NCBI GenBank assembly: GCA_963843255.1
Contig: CAWJJQ010000015.1
Coordinates: forward strand, 1 to 64,000
Origin: Bog-159 sp963843255
GTDB taxonomy: Bacteria > Acidobacteriota > Terriglobia > Bryobacterales > Bryobacteraceae
Length of the DNA: 64,000 bases
Direction: 5' to 3'
Shown: positions 48,238 to 57,967 of the stretch, piece after piece
Numbering within the stretch: position 1 is the first letter of the stretch
Layout: each line of letters opens with the position of its first letter
Notes under the pieces: model-generated
The model's input: the letters and a program-made list of their open reading frames with translations, nothing else
Databases searched by the model: none
Told to the model about the DNA's origin: nothing
Translations under genes and position numbers: made by a program

Positions 48238-49673
48238 ATGCAGTTTTCGGAGTCATTCTTTCCCCTACGGTTCGGCATCACGGCCCGCGATCTGGAGAAT
48301 TACCTGGCCGAGGCGCTGTCGCAGGGGGGCAATTATGCGGATTTATATTTCGAGTACCTGGCCACCAGCTCGATCAGCATCGATGAATCCATTGTGAAGA
48401 GCGCTTCGCAGGGCGTTTCGCTGGGGGTCGGGGTGCGGGTGATTGCGGGGGAGCGCACCGGATACGCTTATAGCGATGATTTGAGCCCGGAGAAGATTCG
48501 TAAGGCCGCGCGGGTGGCGGCGCATATCGCGGCGGGTCCGGCGACGGTGGAGAAAGTTTCGCTCAACGAGGGACAGCGGAGGAACCTGTATCCGGTGTTG
48601 ACCGCGCCTACAGAGACCGCCTTCGCCGAGCGCGTGGAACTGGTGAAGCGGGCGGACCGCGCGGCGCGCGCGTACGATGGCGCGCGTGTTCCAGGTGCAG
48701 GCCAGCTATGCGGACAATTTGCGTCAAGTGATGGTGGCGACCAGCGACGGCGTGCTTACGTGGGACCGGCAGCCGCTGGCGCGGCTGAACGTGGCGGCGC
48801 TGGCGCGGGAGAATGGCGGCGTGCCGCAGCGCGGGCATGCGGGCGGCGGCGGGCGCGTGAACCTTGAGCTTCTTCCTGAACGAGAAGACGCCGGAACATT
48901 TCGCGGCGGAGGCGGCGCGGGAAGCCATCGTGATGCTGGACGCGGTGGACGCGCCGGCGGGCGAGATGACGGTGGTGCTGGGTCCGGGATGGCCGGGCAT
49001 CCTGCTGCACGAAGCGGTGGGGCACGGCCTGGAGGCGGATTTCAACCGCAAGGGCGTGTCGGCGTTCAGCGGGCGGATCGGGCAGCAGGTGGCCAGCCCG
49101 CTGTGCACGGTGGTCGACGATGGCACCATTGCCAGCCGGCGCGGGATCGCTGAACGTGGACGACGAAGGACATCCCACGCGGACGGAACGTGCTGATCGA
49201 AAACGGCGTGCTGCGCGGGTATCTGCAGGACAAGCTGTCGAGCCGGCTGACGGGCGCGGCGGAAACCGGGAGCGGGCGGCGGGAAAGCTACGCGCACATT
49301 CCCATGCCGCGCATGACCAACACGTTCATGCTGGCGGGCGAGAGCGATCCGGAGGAGATTATCCGGTCGGTGCCGAAGGGGCTCTACTGTCCGGATTTCG
49401 GCGGCGGCCAGGTGGATATTACCAGCGGCAACTTCGTTTTTTCGGCGGCGGAGAGCTACCTGATCGAGGGCGGCAGGGTAACGCGGCCGGTGCGCAATGC
49501 CACGCTGATCGGCAACGGGCCGGAAGCCTTGAAGTACGTGAGCATGGTGGGCAACGATCTGAAGCTCGACGAAGGGCATCGGCGTGTGCGGCAAGGAAGG
49601 GCAGAGCGTGCCGGTGGGCGTGGGGATTCCGACCATCAAGATCGATCGCATGACGGTGGGAGGCACGGCTTGA
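48238..49673 (+). CDS. tldD: TldD metalloprotease subunit (several frameshifts)
   Basis: About 477 residues when repaired. TldD and PmbA (TldE) form a zinc protease that degrades unfolded or modified peptides. In order, over several frames: GNYADLYFEYLATSSISIDE, RVFQVQASYADNLRQVM, GWPGILLHEAVGHGLEADF (HEAVGH zinc motif, intact), VVDDGTIASRRG, SLNVDDEG, NVLIENGVLRGYLQDKL, YAHIPMPRMTNTFMLAG, VDITSGNFVFSAAESYLIEGG, and GVCGKEGQSVPVGVGIPTIK to TGA 49671-49673. Breaks lie near 48680, 48866, 49145, 49185 and 49575; each is repaired by removing one base. Five losses in a gene whose codons are otherwise conserved suggest base-call insertions. A real decayed gene would also show substitutions at key residues, which I do not see. 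Confidence 0.8.
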
Positions 49674-51047
49674 GCGGGAACGGCAGCACCGCGGATTACG
49701 CCGGCGAATATGCAAGCATGGCGTCGGCCATCGTGAAGCAGGCGCTGGAGGCGGGGGCCACGGACGCGGAGTGCACCATCGGCGAGGGCGAGGAATTTTC
49801 GGCCAACGTGCGGCTGCGGGAAGTGGAGACGCTGAAGGAAGCCGGATCGCGCGCCGCAGGGCTGCGGATACTGAAGGGAAAGCACACCGGGTCGGCATAC
49901 ACGTCGGATTTGTCGGTGGATGGATTACGGCAGATGGTGCGGTCGGCGATGGAACTGGCGGAGGTGACCACGGAAGATCCGCACGCAGGATTGCCGGAGG
50001 ATGGCGAGTTCGGGGCGATCGGCGGCGATTTGAAGATGTATGCCAGCGACGTGGAAGGGCTCGCCACGGAGTTGAAGATCGACATGGCGCGGCGCGCGGA
50101 GGATGCGGCGCTACGGGCGGACCCGCGCATCACCAATTCGGAAGGCGCGTCGTTCGACACGCATCTGGGGCGGCACGCGTTTGCCAACTCGCGCGGGTTC
50201 GCGGGCGAATACCGCTCGAGCTATTGCTCGCTGAGCACGGTGCCGGTGGCGCGCGAGGGCGAGTCGATGGAGCGGGATTACTGGTCGACGATCGCGCGGG
50301 GGTTCGCGGGGCTGGAGAAGCCGGAGGACGTGGGACGGATCGCGGCGGCGCGGGCGGTGCGGCGGCTGGGCGCGCGCAAGGTGGAGACGCAGAAAGTGCC
50401 GGTGGTGTTTGAGCCGCGCACGGCGCGGACGCTGCTCGACAACATTTTCGATGCGGTGCATGGCGGGGCGGTCTACCGGAACGAGTCGTTCCTGGCGGGG
50501 AAGCTGGGGGAGCGGGTGGCGTCGGAGAAGCTGACGGTGATCGACGATGGGACGCTTCCGGGGCTGTTCGGCACGTCGCCGTTCGACGATGAAGGGGTGC
50601 CCACGCGGCGCACGGTGGTGATCGAGAACGGAGTGCTGAAGAGCTACCTGCTGAACACGTACACGGCGCGGAAGCTGGGGATGCGCACAACGGGCAACGC
50701 GTCGCGGGGCCTGGCGGGGAACGCCGGGGTGGGCAATGGCAACCTATATATAGAGAAGGGCGCGGCGCACGCCGGAGGAATTGATCGGCGGGATTCGCGA
50801 CGGGTTTTACGTGACCGAGCTGATCGGGTTCGGTGTTAATATCGTGACCGGGGATTATTCGCGCGGGGCGGCGGGAATGTGGATCCGCGACGGCGAACTG
50901 GCTTTCCCGGTGGCGGAGGTGACCATCGCGGGCACGCTGCCACAGATGCTGCGCGATCTGGAGGCCGTGGGGGTGGACCTGGAATTTCGCGGCTCCATGG
51001 CGGCGCCCACGCTGGTAATTGCGGAGATGACCGTTGGTGGCCGATAA
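49670..51047 (+). CDS. pmbA: PmbA/TldE-family protein, partner of TldD (one frameshift)
   Basis: About 458 residues when repaired. TTG at 49670 has GGGAGG six bases upstream and overlaps the tldD stop by four bases; ATG at 49718 is an alternative. Features: ATDAECTIGEGEEFSANVRL, KEAGSRAAGLRILKG, GSAYTSDLSVDGL, NSEGASFDTHLGRHAF, ARKVETQKVPVVFEP, FDDEGVPTRRTVVIENGV and GNASRGLAGNAGVGNGNLY. It has no HExxH, as usual for this subunit. Near 50765 one extra base shifts the frame; the true end continues as PEELIGGIRDGFYVTELIGF and GTLPQMLRDLEAVGVDLEF to 51047. Confidence 0.85.
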
Positions 51048-51510
51048 AACGAAAAAACAAGAGAAAGGGATACCGGTCGCGGTATTCGTAGTGGCGCTGG
51101 TGGTGATCCTGGGCGGGGGATTCTTCCTGTACCTGGACCGTGCGTCGCGGCAGCCGCCGCCTCCGCCTCCACCGCTGACGGGCGAGGCGAAGGCTTATGT
51201 TCGGAGCCTGCAATTGCTCGACGTGGACATGCAGAAGCACGAGAGCTATCTGAAGCAGGCGGTGGTCGAGATCACGGGGAAGATCGGGAACAATGGCGCG
51301 CGGAGCCTGCGGGTGGTGGAGATCAACTGCGTGTTTTACGATCCGTACGGGCAGGTGGTGTTGCGGTCGCGGGTGCCGATTGTGAGCCAGAAGATCGGGG
51401 GGCTGGCGCCGGGTGAGGTCAAGAATTTCCGGCTGGCGTTCGACGATATTCCCGATAGTTGGAACCAGGCGCTGCCGCAGTTGGTGATCGCCGAGATCGT
51501 ATTTGGCTGA
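51034..51510 (+). CDS. Membrane-anchored protein with FxLYD/DUF2393-like domain
   Basis: 158 residues. A short Lys-rich start, one helix (GIPVAVFVVALVVILGGGFFLYL), a proline run (PPPPPPP) and an outer beta domain: LKQAVVEITGKIGNNGARSL, VEINCVFYDPYGQVV and LAPGEVKNFRLAFDDIPDSW. The last pattern is typical of domains that look like FxLYD or DUF2393, usually of unknown role. The TTG at 51034 has GGAG eight bases upstream, with GTG at 51037 as alternative; both overlap the end of pmbA, so the genes are coupled. Confidence 0.68.
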   Translation: MVADKTKKQEKGIPVAVFVVALVVILGGGFFLYLDRASRQPPPPPPPLTGEAKAYVRSLQLLDVDMQKHESYLKQAVVEITGKIGNNGARSLRVVEINCVFYDPYGQVVLRSRVPIVSQKIGGLAPGEVKNFRLAFDDIPDSWNQALPQLVIAEIVFG

Positions 51511-51513
51511 GTT

Positions 51514-52110
51514 ATGGCCGGGCGCGCGGCGTTGGGATTTCGGGCGCATTCGGGCTGGGCGGCGGCGGTGGCGGTGGCCGGGCCAGCGGATGATCCGGCG
51601 GTGATTACGCGGCGGCGGATCGAGCTGGCGGATCGCGGCGGCGGGCGTCCGGCGCAACCTTATCATGCGGCGGTGGGGTTGGAGAGCGGCGAGGCGGCGC
51701 GGGTAGTGGGAGATTGCGCGGCGCGGGCGGCGGAGATGGGGACGGCCGGGCTGCGGGCGATGATCGCGGACCTGCGCGCAATGGGGCACGAGACGCTGGG
51801 GTGCGGGTTGTTGCTGGCGTCGGGGCGGAAGTTGCCGGAGTTGGAGGCGATCCTGGCATCGCACGCGCTGATCCACACGGCGGAGGGCGAGTTGTTCCGC
51901 GAGGCTTTAAGGAGGGCGACCGGGGAATGCGGGTTGCGGCTGGTGGAGGTGAAGGAGCGGGAACTGTTCGCGCTCGCGGCGGCGGGGCTGGGGATTCCAG
52001 TGAGCCATGTGGAGGAGCGCTTAGCGGCGATGGGGAAAGCCATTGGACCTCCGTGGCGGCAGGACGAGAAGTTCGCGGCGGTGGCGGCTTGGATGGCGCT
52101 GGGCGGTTAG
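51514..52110 (+). CDS. Conserved protein of unknown function
   Basis: 198 residues, cytoplasmic, no membrane segment. Landmarks: ALGFRAHSGWAAAVAVAGP at the start (an RNase H-like first strand, as in proteins that begin with a short D/E or S beta-turn), GHETLGCGLLLASGRKLPELE, ILASHALIHTAEGELFREAL and the end GPPWRQDEKFAAVAAWMAL. I have seen this pattern in acidobacterial proteins but know no function. It starts three bases after the preceding gene and closes the tldD-pmbA group. Confidence 0.65.
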   Translation: MAGRAALGFRAHSGWAAAVAVAGPADDPAVITRRRIELADRGGGRPAQPYHAAVGLESGEAARVVGDCAARAAEMGTAGLRAMIADLRAMGHETLGCGLLLASGRKLPELEAILASHALIHTAEGELFREALRRATGECGLRLVEVKERELFALAAAGLGIPVSHVEERLAAMGKAIGPPWRQDEKFAAVAAWMALGG

Positions 52111-52174
52111 GGTGTAGGCATGCGACTCTTGAAACCGATTTATGGGTTGCGCGGGTCCTTAGTTTGTTGGTTAC

Positions 52175-52440
52175 CTAGTTATTCACTTTCCCTTTCGCCG
52201 CTTTGACACGTTTCCCGGCGCTGATGCTTTCGTTGCCCGTCAACCCCAGCCACGAGACGAGTGATTCTCATCCTGGAATCGGCGCAGATCGGGCGCTGCT
52301 TCGGCAGGAACGTCATAACACCAATAATGTTGATGCGGGCAATCGATGTCAGGTCCACGCCGCAGATCCGCACAAGTTCCCCGGTCAAGTGCCTGGGTGG
52401 GTGTGGGGGCAGGGCGTGCCAATGAACACGCGGTCGTAGT
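52175..52440 (-). pseudogene. Relic of an IS110-family transposase (C-terminal part)
   Basis: Read over three frames on the minus strand: RICGVDLTSIARINIIGVMTF, then EAAPDLRRFQDENHSSR, then WLGLTGNESISAGKRVKAA and a stop at 52175. This is the order of the IS110/IS116 C-terminal domain (transposase_20: D-L-T-S-I-P-G-I, G-P-D-L-x-R-F, W-L-G-L-x-P). No start, no N-terminal DEDD domain and at least two frame breaks, so it is dead. Confidence 0.6.
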
Positions 52441-52647
52441 CGATGACGGTTACAGCCCGCTCGATTCCGAGTCTTTGTTCCTTTTCAAAGTGCCGGGCCG
52501 CCGACACTGAATGCTGCTAATTGTCCGTGACTTCACCAGATCAGCGATGTCCCCACGTTTGCGTTGACGAGACTGAACCGCCGCAGTCGTGGGGCCCTCC
52601 GGCGGAAAGCGGGATGCAATCAAAAGGGACGAGCCTCAAGCAAGATC

Positions 52648-52950
52648 ATGATCGTGACCGGTGCGTCTCGCGGGATTGGGGCCGGCGTCACGAAGGCATT
52701 CATCGAGCGCGGCTATAACGTCGTCGCCAATTCGCTTCATATCCAACAGTCCGAATTCGAACCCGTGGAGAGGCTGGCTTTGATCGAAGGAGACTTCGGC
52801 GAGGCTTCGACTGCACGGAAGATTGCCGATGCCGCGATGAGCTCCTTTGGCTCGATCGACGGTGTCGTCAGCAATGCTGGCATCTTCTTTTACGAAACCG
52901 GCTTCCATTCCGATGGGCACTCAAGGCGGCCTCGAGCACTCAGGCATCTT
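52648..52950 (+). pseudogene. Relic of a short-chain dehydrogenase (internal deletion)
   Basis: From ATG 52648: MIVTGASRGIGAGVTKAF (Rossmann TGxxxGIG), LALIEGDFGEASTARKIADA and GSIDGVVSNAGIFF (NAG). Removing one T of the run at 52888-52891 restores FFTKP. Directly after KP the sense jumps to ASIPMGTQGGLEHS, which resembles the Y/K-helix region segment ASVPMITKGGLEAI of the same family, so about 60 codons including the active-site region are missing. The end is unrelated. Not functional. Confidence 0.6.
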
Positions 52951-53234
52951 TTTCAATTTTATTTCCGTAAATGACTTTCTGGAAGATGCGGAAATCGCTT
53001 GCTAAGTGCGCATGCGCAGGCCGTGCGCCACCCTCTGCGACAGGCTCTCGCTTACGAGTCGGAAATGGTCGCCCGTGGAGATTCACGATTTTGCCCGGGA
53101 AAAGGTGAGTGATGGGGTTTTTATTGCGGTTTTGCCACGTTCGGAGGGGTTCTGGTTCAATTCGGGGAGGTCGGGCGGGCAGGACGGTATCGGAAATTGA
53201 GAAAGTGGTTTAAAATCAAGAGAGCACAAAATGT

Positions 53235-53275
53235 CGAGGCGTAGCGCAGCCCGGTAGCGCACCTGCCTTGGGCGC
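53235..53275 (+). pseudogene. 5' half of tRNA-Pro (TGG), broken in the anticodon arm
   Basis: Identical to the first 41 bases of the intact tRNA-Pro at 60493 except for one G to A in the acceptor stem. The match ends in the 3' side of the anticodon stem; the T arm and CCA end are missing. A partial tRNA next to mobile-element relics is a typical scar of integration or duplication. Confidence 0.8.
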
Positions 53276-53324
53276 GTGCCCCCGTATTCCAATCCTTCCA
53301 TTCCTTCTTTCTGTTTTCCTTAAC

Positions 53325-53356
53325 TTTCAACAATTTAGGGAATCTGCTTTCGCTCA
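53325..53356 (+). repeat. Direct repeat, left copy (right copy 60692-60724)
   Basis: 32 of 33 positions are shared in length, with one substitution and one missing T relative to 60692-60724 (core TTTCAACAATTT, then GGGAATCTGC). Both copies lie downstream of a tRNA-Pro sequence, at about 50 and 123 bases from its end or break point. Confidence 0.65.
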
Positions 53357-53760
53357 GTAGATAACCCACGAGCCCTCAGCAAGATAGGGTTTAGAGACAG
53401 TTTTGATACAGGAGGACAATGTGAACCTCTCGCAAACACGAAGCGCTCTCGCGAAGAGGTTACCTTCGTAGCAGCGAGCGGGGCTGCGGGAACGCGGCTG
53501 CTTTCTACGGGATGATCGTCTGGAACTTGCTCGTTCCGATGCCCGCACTAGGGGTAAGGCCAACGACCGCTCATCGCCGATCGGCCAGGGAAAATCGACC
53601 AGCACCACAGAGGTCGAAACTACTCCCCGAGCGCAACACTGAAAGACTCTGGCTCAAGTATTCAGCAGGCTGCCGCGCGGACTTCTCGACGATTCCTGTT
53701 CCGTCCACCGGCCGCGGTGGTACCATGACAGACACTCAGCGTCGGCAAACGAGGAAGTCT

Positions 53761-55824
53761 ATGCAACGGTTCTGGCAAATCGAAGCGGTATTCTTCATCC
53801 TCACGCTTGCGACAAGTATCTCGGCTCAGACTCTGACCCCTTCGGAGAAGCCGGCGGATCCTTTGCATGCCTGGGTGGGACTGAAATCCCCTTCTGATCT
53901 CAATTCCTGGGTTCAATGGCATATCTCCGAAGAGAGGCGCCTGGTGGCTGAGCTTCTAGCTGTCAGAGGAACGCGCACTCTGGAAAATACACTGGCGCCA
54001 TTTGATGACGCGCAAGCGGAACTCGACGTCGCCGGCCGCGAAATGTACGCTCTCTTTCAGGTTCATCCGCAGTCGAAGATTCGGGATAAGGCGCAAGAAC
54101 TGATTGAGAAACTCACAACCGAAAACGATGCACTCGGATTGAACCGCGACGTTTACGATGCACTCCGCGCGATCGACCTGAGCAAGGCTGATGCGGCCAC
54201 CAAACACTATGTAGACCGCACCCTTCTGGGCTATCGCCTGACAGGCGCCGACAAAGATCCTGGCACGCGGGAGGCGGTGCGGAAGTTGTTCGATCAGATG
54301 ACGCAGATCGGACTGAAGTTCAAGCGCAACATCCAGGACGACGTCCGCAAAATAGAAATCACCGACAAAGCCGAACTGGAGGGACTTCCCGCCGACTATA
54401 TAGAACGCCACAAGCCTGCCGCGGATGGGAAAATCGTGCTGACCACCGACCCGCCCGACGTCGGTCCGGTGATGAACTACGCCAAGAGCCCCGCGCTGCG
54501 GCGTGCTATGTATCTTGCGAGCCGGCAGCGCTGCTACCCGGCGAACAAAGAGTTACTACTTGAACTGCTGGCTGTGCGCCACAAAACAGCCAATCTGCTG
54601 GGGTTCTCCACCTGGGCGGACCTGGCAATCGCCGATACCATGGTGGGGTCGGTCGCGAAGCTGAGGACTTTTCTGGACGAGTCGGACCGTGCCACCCAAG
54701 CCGCCGCGAACAAAGAGTTCGACCTGCTCAGTTCTTTCGCCGCGGGGCGCGATCGGAAAGCCCTGCCCCTGACCCCGCCGGACCTCGCATATTGGAGCGA
54801 ACAGTACCGGCGCTCCGCCTACGACTTCGATTCACAATCCTTGCGTCCGTACTTACCCTATCAGGCCGTCGAAGCCGGCATTCTCAAGGTCGCTTCGCGC
54901 TTGTTTCATCTGGAATTCCGCGAAGTGAAAGACGCTCCGGTGTGGGATCCAACTGTCGAGACCTACGATGTCTACGATGAGTTGGACGGCGGCGCGAAGG
55001 CGGGGCGCATGTACCTGGATCTGCATCCGCGCGACGGCAAAGACAAGTGGTTTTCGGCGCCCCCACTGATTCCAGGCGGCCGCGGGCGCCAGCTTCCCGA
55101 GGCGTTGCTCATCGGCAATTTCTCAGGGGGCGCCGCCGGCGATCCCGGACTCTTGCAGTTCTCTGAAGCCGAAACCTTCTTCCATGAATTCGGGCACATG
55201 ATGCACAATATTTTGGGCGGCAAACAGCGCTGGGAGGGCCAGAGCGGCGCTTCCACGGAATTCGATTTCCTGGAAGCTCCGTCGTTGATGCTCGAACAGA
55301 TGGTGCGGAGCCCTGCGATCCTCCAAAGCTTTGCAAGGCAGTATCGGACCGGCGAAACCATTCCAACGAACCTGATTGCGAAAATGAACCGGGCCGGACT
55401 CTTTCAACGTGCCGGTCAATTGCGTTCGCAGTTGGGCCTGGCAACTTTCTTGCTTGATTTGCATAACCGCGGGCCGGAAGACATGGACCCCGACGTCCTT
55501 TACAAAGCCGATTATGCTCGGTTCAATTCCGTCCCGTTCCTGGAAGGCGGCCACTCCTACGCTTCCCTCGATCACATGATCGGCATAGGCTCTAACTACT
55601 ACATGTACGAGCTGGACCGGGCGATCGCCCTGGATATCTATTCCCAGTTCGACCAAAGGAAGATATTGGATGGGCCGGCGGCGCTCCGCTACAGGAGAAC
55701 CATCCTTGAACCCGGCAGTTCCAAGCCGGCGTCAGAGCTTTTGCGCGATTTCCTGGGCCGCCCTCAATCTATGGACGCGCTGAAACACTGGCTGGACGAA
55801 GAGTTCGAGACGCCGCCACAGTAG
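53761..55824 (+). CDS. Exported M3-type (thimet/oligopeptidase-like) metallopeptidase, first paralogue
   Basis: About 687 residues from MQRFWQIEAVFFILTL, a signal peptide ending SISAQ; GAGG lies eight bases before this ATG. The zinc site is ETFFHEFGHMMHNILG (HExxH) and the third ligand follows in STEFDFLEAPSLMLEQM, as in M3 peptidases. N-terminal helical region and the NIQDDVRKIEI, GLPADYIERHKPAADG and YDVYDELDGG segments match the family. Export is unusual, because most M3 enzymes are cytoplasmic. The next gene is a close paralogue. It may degrade oligopeptides in the periplasm. Confidence 0.88.
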   Translation: MQRFWQIEAVFFILTLATSISAQTLTPSEKPADPLHAWVGLKSPSDLNSWVQWHISEERRLVAELLAVRGTRTLENTLAPFDDAQAELDVAGREMYALFQVHPQSKIRDKAQELIEKLTTENDALGLNRDVYDALRAIDLSKADAATKHYVDRTLLGYRLTGADKDPGTREAVRKLFDQMTQIGLKFKRNIQDDVRKIEITDKAELEGLPADYIERHKPAADGKIVLTTDPPDVGPVMNYAKSPALRRAMYLASRQRCYPANKELLLELLAVRHKTANLLGFSTWADLAIADTMVGSVAKLRTFLDESDRATQAAANKEFDLLSSFAAGRDRKALPLTPPDLAYWSEQYRRSAYDFDSQSLRPYLPYQAVEAGILKVASRLFHLEFREVKDAPVWDPTVETYDVYDELDGGAKAGRMYLDLHPRDGKDKWFSAPPLIPGGRGRQLPEALLIGNFSGGAAGDPGLLQFSEAETFFHEFGHMMHNILGGKQRWEGQSGASTEFDFLEAPSLMLEQMVRSPAILQSFARQYRTGETIPTNLIAKMNRAGLFQRAGQLRSQLGLATFLLDLHNRGPEDMDPDVLYKADYARFNSVPFLEGGHSYASLDHMIGIGSNYYMYELDRAIALDIYSQFDQRKILDGPAALRYRRTILEPGSSKPASELLRDFLGRPQSMDALKHWLDEEFETPPQ

Positions 55825-55856
55825 GGGAAGCGAATCGGAACTGGGAGATAAAGTCT

Positions 55857-57914
55857 ATGAGTCTACGCGCGAAAATTGCGGCTGCACTTGTCATGCTCGT
55901 CATGACGACAGGCGGCACAGCTCAGACTCCGGGCCCCCCGGCGAGGCCTGCCGATCTCTGGCATGCATGGGTGGGAGTGAAGACTGGTTCGGATCTCGAC
56001 GTCTGGGTCGAATGGCACATCGCTGAAGCAAAGCATCTTGTCGCCGAGCTTCTCGCCGTAAAGGGAACACGCACGCCGGACAATACTCTGGAGCTATATG
56101 ATCGGGCGCACAACCATCTGACCATCGCGGCCAATGAAATCGAGGTCCAGTTCATGGTGAATCCGCTGTCCGCAATCCGCGATAGAGCCCAACAGCTCGC
56201 CCAGATCATATCCGCCGAAACCACGGCCCTAGGGTTGAATCACGACGTGTACGAGGCCGTGCGCGGGATAGACCTGAGTAACTCCGATGCCGCGACAAGA
56301 TACTATGTGGGACGCATCCTGATTGGGTTCAGGGTCGGCGGCATCGACAAGGATTCCGCCACCCGGGAGACGGTGCGTAAACTGAGCGATCAGGCAACCG
56401 AGATCGCACTAAAGTTTAACCGCAACGTCCAGGACGACGTTCGCAAGGTTGAGGTCGCCGGCAAGGGGGAATTGGATGGGCTTCCAGCCGATTTTATAGA
56501 GCGGCACAAGCCTGCCGCCGATGGCACGATCACGCTCACCACCGACTCGGACAGTGGCGCGGTATTATCCTGGGCCAAAAGTCCCAAGCTGCGGCGTGCC
56601 ATGTGGCTGGCGTATAACCAGCGCGGCTACCCTGCGAACAAGCAACTGCTGATGGATCTGCTGGCAGTTCGTTTCAAGCTGGCTAGCATGCTGGGCTTTG
56701 CGACTTGGGCGGACCTCGCTACCGCCGACGCGATGATGGGCTCGGCGGCGAAGATGAGTACCTTCTTGAACCAGATGGACGAGGTCACCCGGACCCGCGC
56801 GGATAGAGAATTCAACCAGCTGAGTTCGTTCGTCGCCACGCAAGATCCCAAGGCCCTTCCCCTCGCGGTCTCGGACTTCTTCTATTGGAGCAACCAGTAC
56901 GACCGCCTGGTCCGTAACTTCGATTGGCAATTGGTCCGTCCTTACTTTCCCTATCCGGCCGTCGAGGCAGGTGTTTTGAGGGTCGCTTCACGCCTGTTTC
57001 ACGTCGAGTTTCGCGAAATTAAAGACGCCCCGGTATGGGATCAATCAGTCCATGTTTACGACGTCTATGATTCGCTCAATGGTGGCACAAGAGCGGGGCG
57101 TATTTACCTCGATATGCACCCGCGCGAAGGCAAGCACAAATGGGATTCTTCCCAGAAGATGATTCCAGGCAGGCGCGGAGAACAGTTTCCGGAGGCGGTG
57201 CTTGTAGAGAATCTTCCGGGCGGCATAGCTGGTGATCCCGGCCTCATGGGCATCGGCGCCGTTGGCACCTTTCTTCACGAATTCGGACATTTAATGAACC
57301 AGGTAATCGGCAAACAGCGGTGGGCCGGCCAGAGCGGCGCCACTACAGAGATTGATTTCGTCGAAGCTCCCTCGTTGATGCTCGAAGAAATGGTGCAGAA
57401 CCCCGCAATTCTGCAGAGCATCGCCAAGCACTATCGGACCGGTGAGACTATCCCGCTGGAACTCATCTCGAAGGCGAAGCACGCCGACTTTCAACGGGCG
57501 GGCGCATGGCAGGCTCAGGTGTCTGCAGCAACCTTGTCGCTCGAGTTGCACAACCGAAGGCCGGAGGATATCGACCTTGATGCCCTTTACAAGGCCAATT
57601 TCATCCGTTTTAATTCGGCGTCGTTCCTCGAGGGCGACAGGTCGTATGCCGCCTTCATCCATTTAATAGGCATGAGCTCCAACTATTACATTTACCTTTT
57701 TGACCAGGTGATTGCGTTGGACTTCCTCGCGCAATTCGACCAGAAGAACATTCTCGATGGGCCGGTCACTTTGCGCTATCGAAAAACGATCCTCGAGCCC
57801 GGAGGCTCCAAGCCCGCCGCGGAGTTGGTGCACGATTTCCTGGGCCGTGCACAAAGCGTCGACGCATTCACCAAATGGCTGGATGAGGAACGCGACTATG
57901 GCCCGCCGCAGTAG
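55857..57914 (+). CDS. Exported M3-type metallopeptidase, second paralogue
   Basis: 685 residues, signal peptide MSLRAKIAAALVMLVMTTGG ending TAQ. The zinc site is GTFLHEFGHLMNQVIG, with TTEIDFVEAPSLMLEEM supplying the last ligand. It aligns with the upstream paralogue over its whole length (WHIAEAKHLVAELLAVKGTRT compare WHISEERRLVAELLAVRGTRT), so tandem duplication is certain, but many substitutions show that it is not recent. The start has GGGAGA about ten bases upstream. The pair and the following permease gene lie in one direction with gaps of 32 and 53 bases and may form an operon. Confidence 0.88.
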   Translation: MSLRAKIAAALVMLVMTTGGTAQTPGPPARPADLWHAWVGVKTGSDLDVWVEWHIAEAKHLVAELLAVKGTRTPDNTLELYDRAHNHLTIAANEIEVQFMVNPLSAIRDRAQQLAQIISAETTALGLNHDVYEAVRGIDLSNSDAATRYYVGRILIGFRVGGIDKDSATRETVRKLSDQATEIALKFNRNVQDDVRKVEVAGKGELDGLPADFIERHKPAADGTITLTTDSDSGAVLSWAKSPKLRRAMWLAYNQRGYPANKQLLMDLLAVRFKLASMLGFATWADLATADAMMGSAAKMSTFLNQMDEVTRTRADREFNQLSSFVATQDPKALPLAVSDFFYWSNQYDRLVRNFDWQLVRPYFPYPAVEAGVLRVASRLFHVEFREIKDAPVWDQSVHVYDVYDSLNGGTRAGRIYLDMHPREGKHKWDSSQKMIPGRRGEQFPEAVLVENLPGGIAGDPGLMGIGAVGTFLHEFGHLMNQVIGKQRWAGQSGATTEIDFVEAPSLMLEEMVQNPAILQSIAKHYRTGETIPLELISKAKHADFQRAGAWQAQVSAATLSLELHNRRPEDIDLDALYKANFIRFNSASFLEGDRSYAAFIHLIGMSSNYYIYLFDQVIALDFLAQFDQKNILDGPVTLRYRKTILEPGGSKPAAELVHDFLGRAQSVDAFTKWLDEERDYGPPQ

Positions 57915-57967
57915 CGGCTGTGGGACATCGCCCACGGGTTTCGGTATGATAGCGAGATCCCAATAAC

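Larger units (their letters stand above)
52951..53760. other. Gene-free region with tRNA-Pro half and repeat remains
   Basis: About 800 bases between the SDR relic and the first peptidase gene. Contents that can be supported: a 41-base 5' half of a tRNA-Pro gene (53235-53275) and a 32-base direct repeat (53325-53356), both with counterparts around the intact tRNA-Pro at 60.5-60.7 kb. A GGTTTTGCCACG segment (about 53129) recurs at about 60769. An open frame from 53512 into the peptidase is not used, since a better start is at 53761. Confidence 0.5.

Noticed and set aside
48238..51047. Programmed ribosomal frameshifting in tldD/pmbA
   Set aside because: Six shifts in one gene pair without slippery heptamers or pseudoknots cannot be programmed; a run of one-base insertions is simpler.
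53235..53275. Second functional tRNA-Pro
   Set aside because: The sequence stops in the anticodon stem; T arm and acceptor 3' strand are absent.
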